A stretch of 64,000 nt of DNA from Allodiplogaster sudhausi (Eukaryota > Nematoda > Chromadorea > Rhabditida > Diplogasteridae). This document shows, one piece after another, positions 36,606 through 55,545 of the stretch. The notes beneath the pieces are model-generated. The model was not told where the DNA came from and searched no databases. It saw only the letters and a program-made list of their open reading frames with translations. The number at the start of each line of letters is the position of its first letter. Within the stretch, counting starts at the first letter, position 1. Both the position numbers and the translations under genes were made by a program. Location of the stretch: assembly GCA_945643635.1 (NCBI GenBank), contig CALZFC010000053.1, forward strand, positions 1,187,001 through 1,251,000, given 5' to 3'.

Positions 36606-37352
36606 TTTGGACATGTTTTAAGTCTAAAAATATCACCAGGAGTCAGTGTTTTCCTCAAGTTCCTCTCTATTTTTAACAAAATACGATTATCCTAGGGTGT
36701 CAGAGAAAAGAGAGAGAGAGAGAGACAGAACGACAGCTAGAAATAAATTAATTGTAAGTTCTTAAATGCCACTAATGAAGTATGTAATTAAAAAGAAAAG
36801 TGTAGATAATAATCCACACTTTTCTTTTCAACTATGTAAATTCACAGAAAGAAGCGGAGTGAGGCTGCTGAAGATTCGGGAGTGAGAGCGACCGCGGGCT
36901 GCATGACTTCTGGCATCACTTCTCTTCCTCTATCAACTCCAAGTCCCTTCGCACATTTCACCTTCCTGCATCCATATTTGATCACCCGATTCTTCTTGCT
37001 TCATTTTTTTACTAACATTTCATGCCTGTCGAATACTATAAAATATTTAAATATGGAACCGGATTCAATTGAAAGAGCACGCAGTTGACAATATATGTAA
37101 TATATTTTCATTTGATTAAAAAAAATTATTTTTTCCTCTTCCGAAATTTCGTCTGAAAAGGTCTCTATCAGAAAGGCAGCTTTATTATTGTCAAAATATT
37201 GACAGAGCATTTGGTAAAAAGAGCTTTTTTACCATTTTAATAAATGCTCACCTTGTGGAGAGAGCGAGAAAGAGAGGGAGAGAGGGAAAAGAGAGAGAGA
37301 GAGAGGGAGAGAGAGGGAGAGAGAGAGAGAGAGAGAAGGAGAGAGGGAGAAG

Positions 37353-37388
<36 letters not shown>

Positions 37389-38375
37389 CGTAAAGCTTTT
37401 TTTTGGAGTTTTAGTCTTTACCGCGTCGGAACTACAGCTTCTTCTAGATTAATTTGTTTAGATTCATAATTTCTATTTGCATTTTCCCATATAATTTAAA
37501 TATATTAAGAGTGATCATTGTTTTCATACATTTAGCAGTTCTCATTTGAATGCATCCATCCTTCTCTTCTCATGATGCGATCATTGCACCGGAAAACGGT
37601 TGGCATCTCCTTGCCCCTCGCCTTTCTCTGCCTACTCCTCTCCTCGACTTCTCCTTGAAACCTTGTTTCATGGCTCGTTCATAGAATTATTTTTATTCAA
37701 ATTATGCTGGAAAATGCGTTTGATAATGGCTGAAATGGAGCAGAAATACGAATTAGCCCTAGCACAATTTGATCTGCACGCAAGATTTCAACAGCAGACA
37801 AAACAATTCCGTGCTACCGTATTGCAACGACATTCATGAAACATCACAAATGACACCAAAATACAACGTGCAATTTCGTGAGATTTGTTTCTGTGGGTTG
37901 GTCGAGTGCTGCTTAATGTTCTTTGATTTTTGCATTCTTTTTCCACGCCATAGTGGCCTAATTTTCTCGAAGACGGAGTCAAATGTGCTAGTGAAAATGA
38001 TTTTGACAAGCAGCTGTGTAATTGTGCGGTGGTCGCCTCGATGGATTAATTAGTTTCCAAGCAGTATAGTCTGGAGTGCTGTTGTGTTTGGGCTGTCCCA
38101 GCACCTTTTGATTGTTCTTTGAGTAGTCTCCTTATCATCTACTTCAACAACAACCTTTCACGGCGTGCTCTATCTAGATCCTTGTCGCGTTTATATTACG
38201 TTTGATTTCCTCGAAGCGATACATTTCCGGCATTATTTTGACGACAGTTTCTGATTCGTTTTAGCTCCGCGTGTTTACTTTTAGAAAAAAATATGCTATA
38301 CGAGCAGTTTTTCGGAAGTTTCCTCGAATGTTTTGAAATATATTTCATTAGATTATGAGTTGAATTGATTTGCAG
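36606..38375. other. Intergenic DNA between the GSKIP-domain gene and MDH2
   Basis: Includes an exon-like stretch after TTCACAG (36848-36990), GA repeats (37256-37385) and a short open frame (MAEMEQKYELALAQFDLHAR, about 37725-37839) of unknown meaning. I see no recognised gene. Confidence 0.45.
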
Positions 38376-38393
38376 TTCGCGCCTCCTCAAACA

Positions 38394-43447
<5,054 letters not shown>

Positions 43448-43483
43448 GCTCTTTCTGCTCTCTCCCCACCCATAGAACTCGCC

Positions 43484-43528
<45 letters not shown>

Positions 43529-44008
43529 GCTCCCTCCCTTCCTCCCTTCTACTGCCACTTTAGTGGCCTCTCCCACTAATAGGATTCTGCCTCAGTCCAC
43601 GGAGAATTTCGGCGCCAATTTTAAATATGAGTTCTTGAATTCTTTTTGCTAGCCAACCACTAATTCATTGTGCCCGAGTGTTCCTCTTTCGTATTGTTAG
43701 TGTCGAAGTTTTATGTGATGAATTGTTTTGCTAGCATTTGAATTAGTAGAATAGTGAATATTGAAGGTTAAATAGTGAAATGAAGAAGATAAACTGAGGC
43801 ATTTCCAGGATTTTTTTCTCTCGTCCAAGAAAAGATTACTGCAAGCGTTATGTCGATTGAATATTATTAAATGGGAAAATGAGAAAGGAATTGAGATGAT
43901 TTGGTGTGTTTGGAGAAGTATTAAAGACGGTGCGGTAAGTTTTGAACTGGTAGATGGATTACGGTACCGGGCGGTGGTGTGTTATTTGTGAAATTTAAAA
44001 CAGGAAGA

Positions 44009-45854
44009 ATGCTGCGGAAAGCGGTTGGCTCCTTTCTGTGGGCGAGCCCCATGGCTAGACGACAGTTAGTTGTGACGTCAGCTGCGTTGTCATCGACTTC
44101 CGATGGCGATGACAGCAAGAACAACAAGAAGGTTGGAACAGCGAAGGGTTGCGTTGGGCTCAACCCCTTTAACGTAATCATTCACTGAATGATTGTTTTA
44201 GCTTGCCAAGTATAAAGATATCTTTGAGTTCTTGCTTGTCTTTAACCCGCTTTTTTGTTTTATTTTCAGCTTACAAATTATTGAATACCTTCGAGTTCGC
44301 TCTTTATCCCGTTTTTACTTGAGGATAAGAAGGAGCCGAGTCTCAAGGATATCCTTGGTGAGGAAATGCTCGATGCAGTCAACGCCGTGTCGAAGAACAT
44401 CCACGCCACGGATGGGGACAAGGCCAAGAGGTTCGGTGTGAATTCGTATCCAGCTTGTTAACACTTTCCCCAGCGGTTACTACCAATGGTTGTTGTAACC
44501 TCACAATCAGAGGATTTCCTTGATTTGCTCTTATACTTTCTGGGATCCTCTGTATGCTTAAAAAGCATTCACTATTGAGGAAAGAGAGATGAGGAACGAA
44601 ATAGCGAGAAAGCAAAGAATGAGAATCCCAGTTTAACCATGGGCTACTTGTTAGATTATAGATATGCCATTTTCTTCATCACTCAGGTTTTTTTTAAAGA
44701 CTTTTTTTTACTTAATCATTCACTTCTTAGTCACTTCCTCCTATGTAGTTTTTTTTTCTCTGTTCAGCTTTGTATTCAATATATATGAATATTCAAATAA
44801 TAATTGAGAGGAAATAAATAATAGTTTGAAGGGGGAAATCAAAAGCCCGTTTTCAGCACTCGCTCTTCTCTGCTCGAGCGACTGATCTCGCATGAGAAGG
44901 AGACCTTCACCTCGGCGACCGCTGATCAAACGGTTTTCCTCTTTATTTAAAATAAATCTTAATATTTTATGTACTTTCTTTCACAAGGTCGTTACTTTTA
45001 ATTCTGCTGAAACATAGGGCAATTGAAAGCAAAACTATTCATTAGAAAAGTCTCTTTTTGAACCACTCAGCAGTGGCATCTTGAAGTATAATTGTGAAGG
45101 TGGACATATTCTTGTAAGAGATTTTGAACCGATTCTGCTTCTACCGGAGCTTTTAAGAAGCTCACTCTGGTTAAGTGCTTAAAGATTTCGCATCGAAGTT
45201 GATGGACACAACACGCATGAATTATGGTTAGTTAAATCTCATTTATTACAGGCCGAGATGCTCGCAGATGAAGCTGTCGCCTCGCTGCTAAACGACGTTC
45301 AGACGGCGCCGAGACCTGTTCCGCGGTTAGCGTAGTGGCTATCGCCGAAGATTACAATCCGCAGAATGTTGGTTCGGTTCTGAACCGGTCGCTGCAAAAG
45401 TTGAAGAAGTTACGGCCACAAGTTCCCCGTGCACCGTATAAAGTGAATTGGTGCGCGGTTTTAGAGTGTGCCAAGAACGACGAATACGCAATCAAAAGGT
45501 TCAGCCCTTGTAATCGGATAAAGGAGCGAGATTGGGGGTTGCGAACATTCTTTTAGAGGAGGAGGGGGTTGCGAAAACCCCTTCCCCCCCATTCATTTCC
45601 TAACTATGAGTTCTCAAATTTTATTGAGCTATGTTTACTTAAAGTCCCCCTATTTCAGTGCGATCGAGCTTCGCAAGCGTAAAAGAGGCCTTTTACTACT
45701 ACGCAGAGAAGTTTTTTATCAAGCTATTCAGGTACTTTTTTTTACTCTACTTCAATTCTGCTTACTAACTATTGCCTAAATAAGTGTTGCAATATGTCTC
45801 GTCGATTCTTTTTTAACTTAAAAAAATCTGTTCTTTCTGTCTTCTCTCTCTCTT

Positions 45855-45910
<56 letters not shown>

Positions 45911-45911
45911 T

Positions 45912-45994
<83 letters not shown>

Positions 45995-47987
45995 TTCTTT
46001 AATTTCATGATTCCAGAGTGGCTACTCCTCGGAGAAGGCGCGGAAGATTGCTGAGGACGCAGTGGTGCTGGCGGAGAAGAGAGTGGAAGAGAGACACGCA
46101 GGAGAGAGAGAGCAGAGAGAAGTAGAGAAGGAGGCGGAAGGGGAGAGGAGCGTGGAAGAGGAGAAGTTGTACACCATGGCATACGAGATGGCCGAGTCAG
46201 TTGTAATTACCATTCTAATCGGTCTTTTAGAACTCTACCAAAACATGGTCCAGTTGTATCCTCGTTTATTTGCTTTTCTTCCTTATGTCGATGTCACTCT
46301 CTCTCTCTCTTTCTCTCTCTCTCTTACTCTCTCCCTCTCTCTCTCCCTTTCCCTATCTTTCTCCCCTCTCTGTCTCACTATATAATTTTTCCTTTTCTTT
46401 ATTTTTTTTAGTGACGCGCTTTATTATTTTTTGGTACAAAAAGCAACCAAAAAATTTGACGAAAGGTCGGGACGTCATATTATTGTTCCCTTTTGTTCAA
46501 GCAACAATACAACTATTCAGCTGTAAAACAATACACTTCAGGAAGATGCTGTACGGTGACGAAGAGGGCCGAAGGGGCGGAATTTCAGCGCCAGCGCCAA
46601 TCGAAGCCTCCTCGACGACGCCGAGCTTCCTTGCCGCGGACGCGCCGCGCCTTGGCATCTTCACCAACCCAGCCAAGCTCAAGCACAACTCGCTCGGCTT
46701 CTGGCGGGAATGGGACCAGAGAGGGGCAAAGTCAGCATTCAAGGGGATGTCACCGTAGTCAAAAAGAGTAAATGAAGAGAGCCATTTGAACGGAAGAAAA
46801 CCCTTTATATTATTGCCTCATTGGAAAGTTTTCACGGACGGCTTCTGTGCTTCCTGAAATTAATGTCATATTTGAATCTAAAATTTTATTGCTACTTTTC
46901 TCTTGGCTTGATTGAAAGAATGAAAGCATTTTTATGCCCAAAAAGCATCGTCTTCTCCAAAGGCTGTATCATCTGGTCCTGGAGCAGGAATGTGTTAATG
47001 TAAAAAAATATGTATGCAGATTTGCAATTACTTGAATGAATATAATGCAGAAAAGAAAAAGGAGAAGATTGCAGTAAAATGATTATTCAGCATCTGGAAC
47101 CTGGACCTCGGCCCTCGGAACGCGTTCGAGGAGCAGATCGAGTGGACGAAGGCAGGGAAGCAGTGGCCGTTCCCCATCAACAACGAGTACATGCTGGGAG
47201 AGGAGGAGACGGTGGGTGTATTGGGAATACTGTAGAGTGGGTTTTCTATCGTATTTGATCACTACGTGAGTTATCATTGAAGAATTTTATTTTTTTCTGA
47301 GGGAGCTCGTTGAAGTATTCTCTTGCCCTCCATGTCCACCTTCTCTATGTTTGTACACTTCTCCCTGCATTCCCTTGACTGTTTTCTTTCTCCGGTCTCT
47401 TCTCCCCTCGTTCTCTTCCTCTTCCCTTCTCTCTCCCAATCTCTCTTTCTCTCTCTTTCTCTCTCCATTTCTCTCTCTTTCTCTCTTTTTGCATCGCTCT
47501 CACTTATGTCTCTGTGTCCCTCTCTCTTTCTCTCTCTCTCCCTGATCCTCCTTCTCTAGGTCCCTTTCTACGAGCACATCTTCGTGGACCGTCTCCTGGA
47601 GGACCGCGGCCTGCCCACCGATGGCCCAATCCCTCACTTCCTGCATCTCGTGGCCGTTGGGCTCTCCAAGAATCCGCACATGACAGTGGCCAAAAAGAGA
47701 GATCATATCGAATGGTAAAGCATTTATTTCCATTTAATATTTCTTTTTTTAAAGTAATGTATTCCGTTTTTTAAACTATTTATTGGGAATTTCTACAATC
47801 ACTCGGATCGCAAATAGTGTGCGTAGATTGTTTAATTGATGTCGTTTATCTTAATAGTTGTCCACTTTATTAAATTTCTTCACCTTTTATCACTTACAGG
47901 TTTGTCAACTTCTTCAACAAGGAAAAGCAAGAGTTGGTCGCCAAGCTACATGCTCAAGAACAAGCGACTGCCGCGGCGGCGAACTAG
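44009..47987 (+). CDS. MRPS31: Mitochondrial ribosomal protein S31
   Basis: Component of the mitochondrial small ribosomal subunit. Exons are 44009-44131, 44324-44430, 44857-44932, 45252-45498 (with an apparent one-base frame change), 45659-45731, 46017-46195, 46542-46730, 47091-47211, 47560-47714 and 47900-47987, about 452 residues. The N-terminus (MLRKAVGSFLWASPMARR) looks like a matrix targeting peptide. The middle is charged and probably coiled. The C-terminal third is the family signature: IWNLDLGPRNAFEEQIEWTK, FPINNEYML, FYEHIFVDRLLED, GPIPHFLHLVAVGLSKNPHM, KKRDHIEWFVNFFN. In the 45252 exon the frame used by the incoming splice meets TAG at 45331, while the frame required downstream is open from before that point. 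This is either a real frameshift, a sequence error or an unseen intron. An acceptor-like AACAG lies 5 nt before the ATG. Confidence 0.9.
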
Positions 47988-48009
47988 GGAATATATTTTG
48001 ATCTCTTTT

Positions 48010-48052
<43 letters not shown>

Positions 48053-48890
48053 GCTCACTCTATCTCCGTCGCGTTCTCTCTCACTATCATTTACTCTGCC
48101 GCTCTTTCTCTCTCTTTTTCCTCACATCCTCTCTTACTATCTCTGTTAAGAATTCTGAGAGAAAAAGTCAGATGTACTTATTCTTTTAGAAATGTTTCTT
48201 TGTTATCATAGTTTGTTTTTCTATAGTTAAGGCTGTTTACTTTTGAATGCCAATGAAGGTCATTCTGTAATCTAGTCAACGCAGGAAAGATATATTTTAA
48301 AAGAGGTTCCATTTAATTTAAAAAAAAAAATTGCTTGTAAGCAACTGTGAATTTCGAATGAGAAACTGGATGGAATAGACGACTGAATGCGAGGCAATAG
48401 CAAAGAAGTTCGAACGAAAGGGAAGAGTGGAAATGTTGGTTTACTCGAGAATGGGCAGGTTATTAACACTGCTTCGTGAACTCTCTCGACCCTGAACTTC
48501 TGCTTCCCCCCAATTATTTCCTTCACTCACTCTCTCTCTCTCTCTCAGTCTAGTTCCATCTCTAACTTCCCAACTACGTCATCCAATCCATCTCGTTTTC
48601 TTTCTTGCTTACCTCTATCTCTCTCAAACAAAGCATCTTCACGCACATTCTGCCTTTCACTACGTCTCCTTTCTTCGTTTGTTTCTCAACAATTTATCAC
48701 TCTCGCTCTCTGTACCTCTTTCTCTCTACTTCTTTCTCTCTCTCTCTCTACCTCTTTCTCAATCCCCTCTCTGCCTCTTTCTCTCTCTCCCTCTCTCTCT
48801 CTCTCAACCTCTTTCTCTCTCCCTCTCTAACCCTTTCTCTCTCTTTCTATGCCTCTTTCTCTCTCTCCCTCTGTCTTCGATTTCTCTCGA
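47988..48890. other. 3' flank of MRPS31 with CT microsatellites
   Basis: (CT)n tracts at 48014-48050 and from about 48525. I support no other feature here. Confidence 0.5.
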
Positions 48891-48892
48891 TC

Positions 48893-49312
48893 TCTGCGCC
48901 GTGCATCACGAAGAATGCCAGATGCGTCTTGACAACTGGGGAGGTCTCCGAGATTCGTGAGAAGGAGAAGAAGGGCCCGTCGCCGTGTGATGTGAACCAC
49001 TTCGTCGCTCGTCCAGGACCTCCAGAAGAGCCGCAAGGGGAGCATCTGGAGAGAGCCTCAATCAGCCATCCTCTTAGCAAGCTCGCTCTCCTTAACATTT
49101 TCTGTGTTCCAACTTTTCCGGGTGCATACACTGTGGACTCGCTGGTGCTGAAGACGTATGTACATGACAACAGTCTCGCTGGCCATCATCAAGAAACTCA
49201 CCACGTCATCGGTCACTCGCTTCCCCGACAACAAACTCTAAAACATGCTCGGCATGGTCACCGTAAAGACCGCCGTGAAGATCAAGGCGCCCTTTCGAGA
49301 TCGAATCCACAT
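48893..49312 (+). CDS. Exon-like open segments, unrecognised
   Basis: From 48893 an open frame contains ITKNARCVLTTGEVSEIREK and KKGPSPCDVNHFVARPGPP. From about 49118 another reads PGAYTVDSLVLKT up to a GTATGT donor-like site, and further open pieces run to 49312. No complete splice chain can be drawn, the minus strand is also open over part of this, and I recognise no family. It may be the 5' part of the membrane-protein gene that follows. Confidence 0.2.
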
Positions 49313-49812
49313 CTTTTTATCTCTCTCTCTCTCTCTCTTCACTCTCTTGCAATTTACACTACGACTCATGGTTTCTCTATTTCTTTGTTTATGTTTTCTC
49401 TCTCATTCTTCCATCTGTCTTTATTTACTTTATTATAGGACAGTTGTATTTATTTTTGGAAATGCTTCCATTGAAATTCTTTGTTTCATAGTTTGATAGT
49501 TGTGGAGACTTTCAAATGCAAGTAAATGTTATTTTTCAATCTTTAGTCAGCGGTTATCATCGCAGGAAAAAAATTTAAAAAGAGCGATGTAAAAAAATCG
49601 CTGGTAAGAAACCCTAAATGTCGATATAGAAAACGGATGTGATAGACAACTGAATACGAGCAGAGTTGAAGAAAGGGAGAGTGGATTTACTCGGAAACGG
49701 GCTGCTTATTACTTTGCAAGGTTTGGTTAAAGAGATTTCAAAGACACGGCTGATCATTCATTCAATCTCTTTCTTCCTGTGCTCTTTCTGCTGTCCTCTG
49801 TCGTTCTCTCTC

Positions 49813-49856
<44 letters not shown>

Positions 49857-49970
49857 CCTCTCTGTATCTCACTCTATCTCACTCTTTCCGCCCTCCCTCT
49901 CTCCATCACCACGGCAACCACATGCACGACGCGAGCACTTTCTAGCTTCATCGTTTCGGCCGCTAAATAG

Positions 49971-51235
49971 TTCTGCCATGAAACTGAAGATCAACGAAGC
50001 AGACGACTACGGCGGGTGATGGAGGCAAGCCAAGATAATCATTCTATCATTTTCAGTTTTTTTCTTATTTCTAATAATGTTTTTGCTTATATGTTCTATT
50101 CGTTTCGATTTTATTTACCTTTCTCTAATCTTCCGATTCGTTTCTTCTTTCAAAGGAAACCTCACATTCTAATTCGAGCCTGTTTGCCTGGTGAGAAAAG
50201 GGAATGAAAGCGACCAAAATAGTCATGAAAATTGAAATAGATTAGACTTCGTGTTCTTTGAATTCAAATTTCCCGCCAGATCGCCGTGCTCGTTCTGCTC
50301 GCCCTCATCGCGTACATCGCAGCCGTCTTCGCTGTCTTTCTTGTGCTCCTCATCTTTTGTGTCGGTCTTGCCTTTGATATCCTTGGATCATTATATTTTT
50401 TTTTTTTTTTATTCTCCTAGTTATTATTTATGATTACACATAATATAGGTAAATAATTAATAATAAACATATATTTCTATTCAGCCGTCATGTTTCCTGT
50501 CACGGCTCGGCCAGGGAGCCGTGCCGTCAGCCGGTGCAGCCGATACGCGAGAGCCGCCTACGCCTCCGCCACCGTTCACTATGCTTGGTTAAGCCAGTTT
50601 GTCATTCTCGTTTACTTCTTTTATTTGTTTATTTAAATAATTATTCATTCATGGATTAATTTACTGTTGTGTTCCTTTATCTGCATAAATTTAATGTTCC
50701 AAAGCTGAATGTGAAATTACTGCAAAAAATCTCGAGTTTGTGTACATTTAGAAACTAATGACTTCTAAAATCCCAAGGTTATATTAAGCAAGATTAGTTA
50801 GAAGCATCTATTATCAAATCATTTTGTAGGCTTTGAAAGTTTATTTAGAAAAGAGAAAGTAGTAATTGATAACTATCAGACTTGTCGCCGCTCCGCGAGT
50901 GCTTTCCATGTGCGTCGTGCAGTCTGCGCGCCACGTTGCGACGCCTCTGTCCGAGCTGGGTTGGAGATCTTCTTTTTTTATTTTATTTTCTTTCAAATTA
51001 ACTTCGTCCTCTCTGCGCTCGCATTAGTCTTGCCTAAACAGAAGTGGATCTGTCATGGACATGTCCATTCTTCTCTGAAACGCTCATGTCCGATATCAGT
51101 GGCAAATGGCAAGACTAACTCCAAGGATCTTTTTTCCGGTTCTAGTAAACCTTAAATATAGCATTTGCGATCTTCTTTACAACTTGAGCGGCATAGAAAA
51201 CGGAATGATCATGAGTTGAATGAGAGAGATTCTGA

Positions 51236-51273
<38 letters not shown>

Positions 51274-51504
51274 GAGAGAGAAAGAGGAGAGCAAACTGGA
51301 AGGAGAGAATGAAAGGAAAAGAGAGAGAGAAAGAGAGTGTGTGTGTCACAGAAGGATACTAATGCTGCCCTCCAGGCTCGTTCCATGCGCGAGTCTCTGA
51401 CAGTCGACTGGCTGCGGCGGCCAATGTTCGGCGGCGGCGAGGACGGCGTGCACTTCGTGTGCTGCGTGGCAGGAGGGGGAGCACCCGCAGCACTCCCTCG
51501 ATGA
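49971..51504 (+). CDS. Single-pass membrane protein of unknown family (3' exons)
   Basis: Five segments join with consistent phase: 49971-50015, 50280-50360, 50485-50587, 50880-50959 and 51352-51504. The first ends in a basic run (RSRRLRR). The second is wholly hydrophobic (IAVLVLLALIAYIAAVFAVF plus seven residues) and is a transmembrane helix. The third begins with cysteines (PSCF) and a Pro-rich tail (REPPTPPPPFTML). The last contains LTVDWLRRPMFGGGEDG and ends at a stop. Basic residues before the helix suggest the N-terminal side is cytoplasmic (type II), but this is inference. If the third segment is not spliced at 50587 it ends at a stop after TMLG, giving an alternative C-terminus. The 5' end is not identified, and the last acceptor follows a GA tract rather than pyrimidines. 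Confidence 0.4.
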
Positions 51505-52254
51505 GCGGAGGAGTACGGTGGCACCGAAAATAAATACAGAGAAAGTCAACCGAGTACAGTACTCCTCGATGAGTACGCTGCTTTCCTCAGCAGATGGATT
51601 AGTAAAGATACGTACTTCTGGCTCGGATATGCTGATTGCGAAAACTAGTGGCCTGCTTGTGTGTACTCCTTGCATTTTCTTGTTGGCAAAAGCGGTCAAA
51701 ATGATCTGCCTCTTGGTCCTGGCTAATTTGTTTTTTTTTGTACAGCAACAGAAAAATTTTGAGATGACGCAAAATGGTAGCCGAAATAAGACAACACTGA
51801 CAAGTGCCTCTAATTGATCTCCCAGTCTTTGGCCAATGAATAAAAAAATTTAATGAAATTTTAATGCATAATTGTGTACATCACTGTAAAATCGTCCAAG
51901 TGGGGAATCTCAAAAGGCTTTAATAACCGTTGCTTATGATTAAAGAAGAGAAAACGAATGAAGACGATCTTTAATAGATGTATGCAGTAATTACTCGCAG
52001 GTGAAGAAATGATGACAAAAAGTTAACCGCTTGAAGTTGTTCTGAAAGAACACTTCGAAACAATACTGGAGTCATTTCTTTTCTCAGTTCCCCACGCAAG
52101 AGAATTGCCCTTACAATTAAAAATATTTTTCGTCTAATTTATGTTGCCAAATAATGGCACTAGATATCAGAAAGCGGTCTGCAGCAGAAAATGAAGCAGA
52201 GAGAGAGAAGATGGAAAGAGAGTGACATAAATAGAGTGTGAGAGAGAGAGGGAA

Positions 52255-52290
<36 letters not shown>

Positions 52291-52713
52291 CTAATAATGG
52301 GTTTGTAAATTATGCGATAATTGACACATCTGCGCATATTTATCACATACTTATCCATTATTTCCAAGTCTTTGAATACTAACTTCAGTTTACTTTCTCT
52401 CATTATTAAATGAGCTGAACATTCCTGCGATCGTTGTTTTATCCTTCTTCGCCTTCAGATTATCCTTTATTTTCTTGTTTTTCAATGCCTTGACGTTCTT
52501 CTGGAAAGACGGCAAAAACTCGTAAACATGCTTACGTATGAACACATATGCCTTAGAGACGCGCAGCTCGTGCACATAACTAAATCATCTGCTCGCAAAA
52601 TATGTTGGCATATTGACTTCTGGCCTTCCTCAATCTTACTTTTCATCTCTACTCTTTTATTTCTATTCTTGTCTCTAATTCTATGTAGCTCGCTCTCTCT
52701 TTCTTACACCCAC

Positions 52714-52758
<45 letters not shown>

Positions 52759-54078
52759 GCTATCTCCCAAGCTCGCTTTCTCTCTCTTTTCTTTCTTAAA
52801 AAAAAAAGAATTCCGTGAAACTATTTTGAGACACGTTTATCATCTGCGGATGGAAGCATTTATGTTTTCTCTGACTTTGTTGCCTCGTGCTTAAATGTCT
52901 TTGTCGTGAGCTTAAAAACATTTCTACATATTTCTTCGCTTTAAACTTTCTTTTCTTTCTTAATGTCTGTGCAACTTTTTCTCTCTCTCTCTATCTCTCT
53001 CTGTCTCTGTCTCTCTCTATCTATCTGTGTCTCTCTCTATCTCTCTCTCTGTCTCTGTCTCTCTTTATCTCTGTCTCTCTCTCTATCTTTGTCTCTCTCT
53101 CTACTCTCTCTTCCTCTCTGTCTATCGTCATAGCGTGGGATTGCTGGTTGCAGCGCGCACTCTGGCTGACGTCACTTTCATTCTCGCATCATTCCTTCTC
53201 CTCCTCTGATGATGATATTCCAAGCTCCTCGCAAGAAAGTCAAACGAGCAATAGCTAATTTTAAAAATTTTTGCTTAGAAAAATTAAAATGATTAAAGGA
53301 CGAAACATTCGCGATCTTCTCTTTCATTCTTTTACACTTCATTCATGGGTGCATCTTTCTGCCGTGTTCGGCGGCGTCTCTTTTGCTCCCAACAAGTCTC
53401 TACTTGGCCTTGTCCAAAGGGTTCCATTCCGTTTTTCTCTCTCTATCTCTCCTATGTCTCATCTCTTTCTCTCTCTATCTCCCTCTCTCGCCCCCTTCTC
53501 TCTCGCTTCTTTGCCACCTCCACCTCTTATCTTCCTTTGCCAGCTCATTCGTCCAATCAGTTCACGCTCACCTCTTCCTGCCAGCTCACAGGCTGCTGAT
53601 AAGAGAGAGAGAAAGTGTTCTTTATCAGATGTCTTTCGTGCTTTCTCTCGTCCTTGCATTTTTTCCCATTTTTCCGCAGTATTTATAATCAATCATGATA
53701 ATTGGCTTTAAAAAAATTTTTTCAGGGATAGGAAATTAATGGTGTTTAAAGATAGTATAATTTTTTTGTATAATAAATATCAAGTAACCTGAGATTAGCT
53801 GAAGGAGAAAAAAAGGGAAGCAACGTTCACTGTTCCGTGCACTTTCTTCTTCAGCTTCTCCATTTCTTTTGTCTTCTTTCTTGCTTTCTTTTCAACGCAT
53901 GATACAGAACCAGCTTCGGGCCTTCACCCTCTTCTTGCCTTTGCCCGGTCTGTTGTTTGCGATCTCTCTTCCTTCAAGAAGCTGATGCTCTCTGTCTCTC
54001 TCTGTCTCTCTCTCTCTCTCTCTTTCCATCTCTCTATTTCTTTCTCTCCTTCAATCTCTCTTCCTCTCCGTCTCCCCA

Positions 54079-54113
<35 letters not shown>

Positions 54114-54492
54114 AGGCCATGACCCACAGGAGGGAGAGTGTCGAGGAGGTCCAATGTGCGAGTGGCCAGCGCGGTGGTTGTGGCTATGATGGTGGTAAAG
54201 GGGGGGGGGGGGAGGAGAACTAAGAAGGCGAGAGGCCGCAGGGGCTGGCCATGGGTGGGTGGGGGGGGGGGGACTACACTTGCCCATCTGGCTTGATTTG
54301 GCCCTGAGAGGGAATAGACAAGGAGAAGAGCATCTTCACTGGCTACTCTCTGCCAGCGCTTCATAGCACGGCCAATGGAATAAGAAGCTTGGAGTCTCTC
54401 TCTCTCTCTCTTCCTCTCTCTCTCTCTCTGCCTCTCTTTCTCTCCCTCTTTATTTCTCTCCATCCCTCTCATCTATTCCTTTCTTCTTTCCC

Positions 54493-54543
<51 letters not shown>

Positions 54544-55193
54544 GCCAGGAAGGTTCCTTCTCCCTCTTAATCCCTTCTTCCTTCGTACTCGGGCATGACA
54601 TCTCCTCATCACTGTCGCCTCATGTCGATTGTCAGACTATCTCCCTCCATTTCCTCTTCTCTCTTTCTCTCCCTTTCTCTCCTTGTCTCTCTCTCCCTCT
54701 CTCTCCTCCTTCCCTCTCTCTCTCTCTCTCTCCCTCTCCCTCTCTCTTCCTCCAAAAGTGCATGCGTTGTCTCTCATCGCCTACCAATGGGGGCGCTTTC
54801 AATTAATTGATCCGTGGCCATATCTACATGAGTTCTCCCTAGTTTGTGCGTGTGCTCTCTTCGTTCCGCACACCGTACCGTATCCATCATGACGTCATGA
54901 CGCGATGTTCAGGGTCCCGCATGGAATTTCTTCTTTTTCTCTCGATCGCCTGATTGTGAATCATACGCAGATTGCACAGTTTTGAAGACGTACAAATGGT
55001 TTGGCAAAGTTCCAATAGATGATTCGTAGGTACCTTGCAAGAAAGAGGAGTTTTTTCGGGATTAAGGAAAGGATATCCGCCTCATTCATCCCATACTTGG
55101 CACGTGTCTTCCTTCTTCTTCTTGCTTGCAAACACCCACACATGCATCGCTGCAAATCCCCGCATGATTCCTTGATTCTCTCCACCTCGGCAG

Positions 55194-55228
<35 letters not shown>

Positions 55229-55350
55229 CTCTCTATCTCTCTTATCACATCACGCCGCCTTTATCTATCACCTTCTCCTTTTTCTCTCAACTCGAGTCGC
55301 ATAACATAACGTGGGCATGCCGCCGTCCATTTATGGCCGAGCCACAGCCA

Positions 55351-55506
55351 AACGGCCAGAGAAAGAGAGAGAGAGACACAGAGAGAGAGAGAGACAGAGA
55401 GAGAGAGACAGAGAGAGAGACAGAGAGAGTGAGAGAGAGAGGGAAAGAAAGAGAGAGGGAAAGAGAGAGAGAGAGTTGGAGAGAGAGAGAGGGAAAGAGA
55501 GAGAGA

Positions 55507-55542
<36 letters not shown>

Positions 55543-55545
55543 GAC
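55351..55545. repeat. GA-rich imperfect microsatellite
   Basis: (GA)n mixed with GACAGA and GGGAAAGA units, with a duplicated GAGTTGGAGAGAGAG block near 55471 and 55505. Confidence 0.85.

Noticed and set aside
37725..38210. Possible degenerate transposon around a short open frame
   Set aside because: I looked for mariner/Tc1-type motifs on both strands and could not find a convincing one.
53146..53210. Hydrophobic exon-like frame (GLLVAARTLADVTFILASF)
   Set aside because: The acceptor is plausible, but it ends at a stop after about 24 codons and chains with nothing nearby.
54110..54470. Minus-strand frame with a Pro-rich stretch and GA-repeat flanks
   Set aside because: The open reading depends on poly-G/poly-C and GA repeats. 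The middle part is protein-like but has no usable splice sites.
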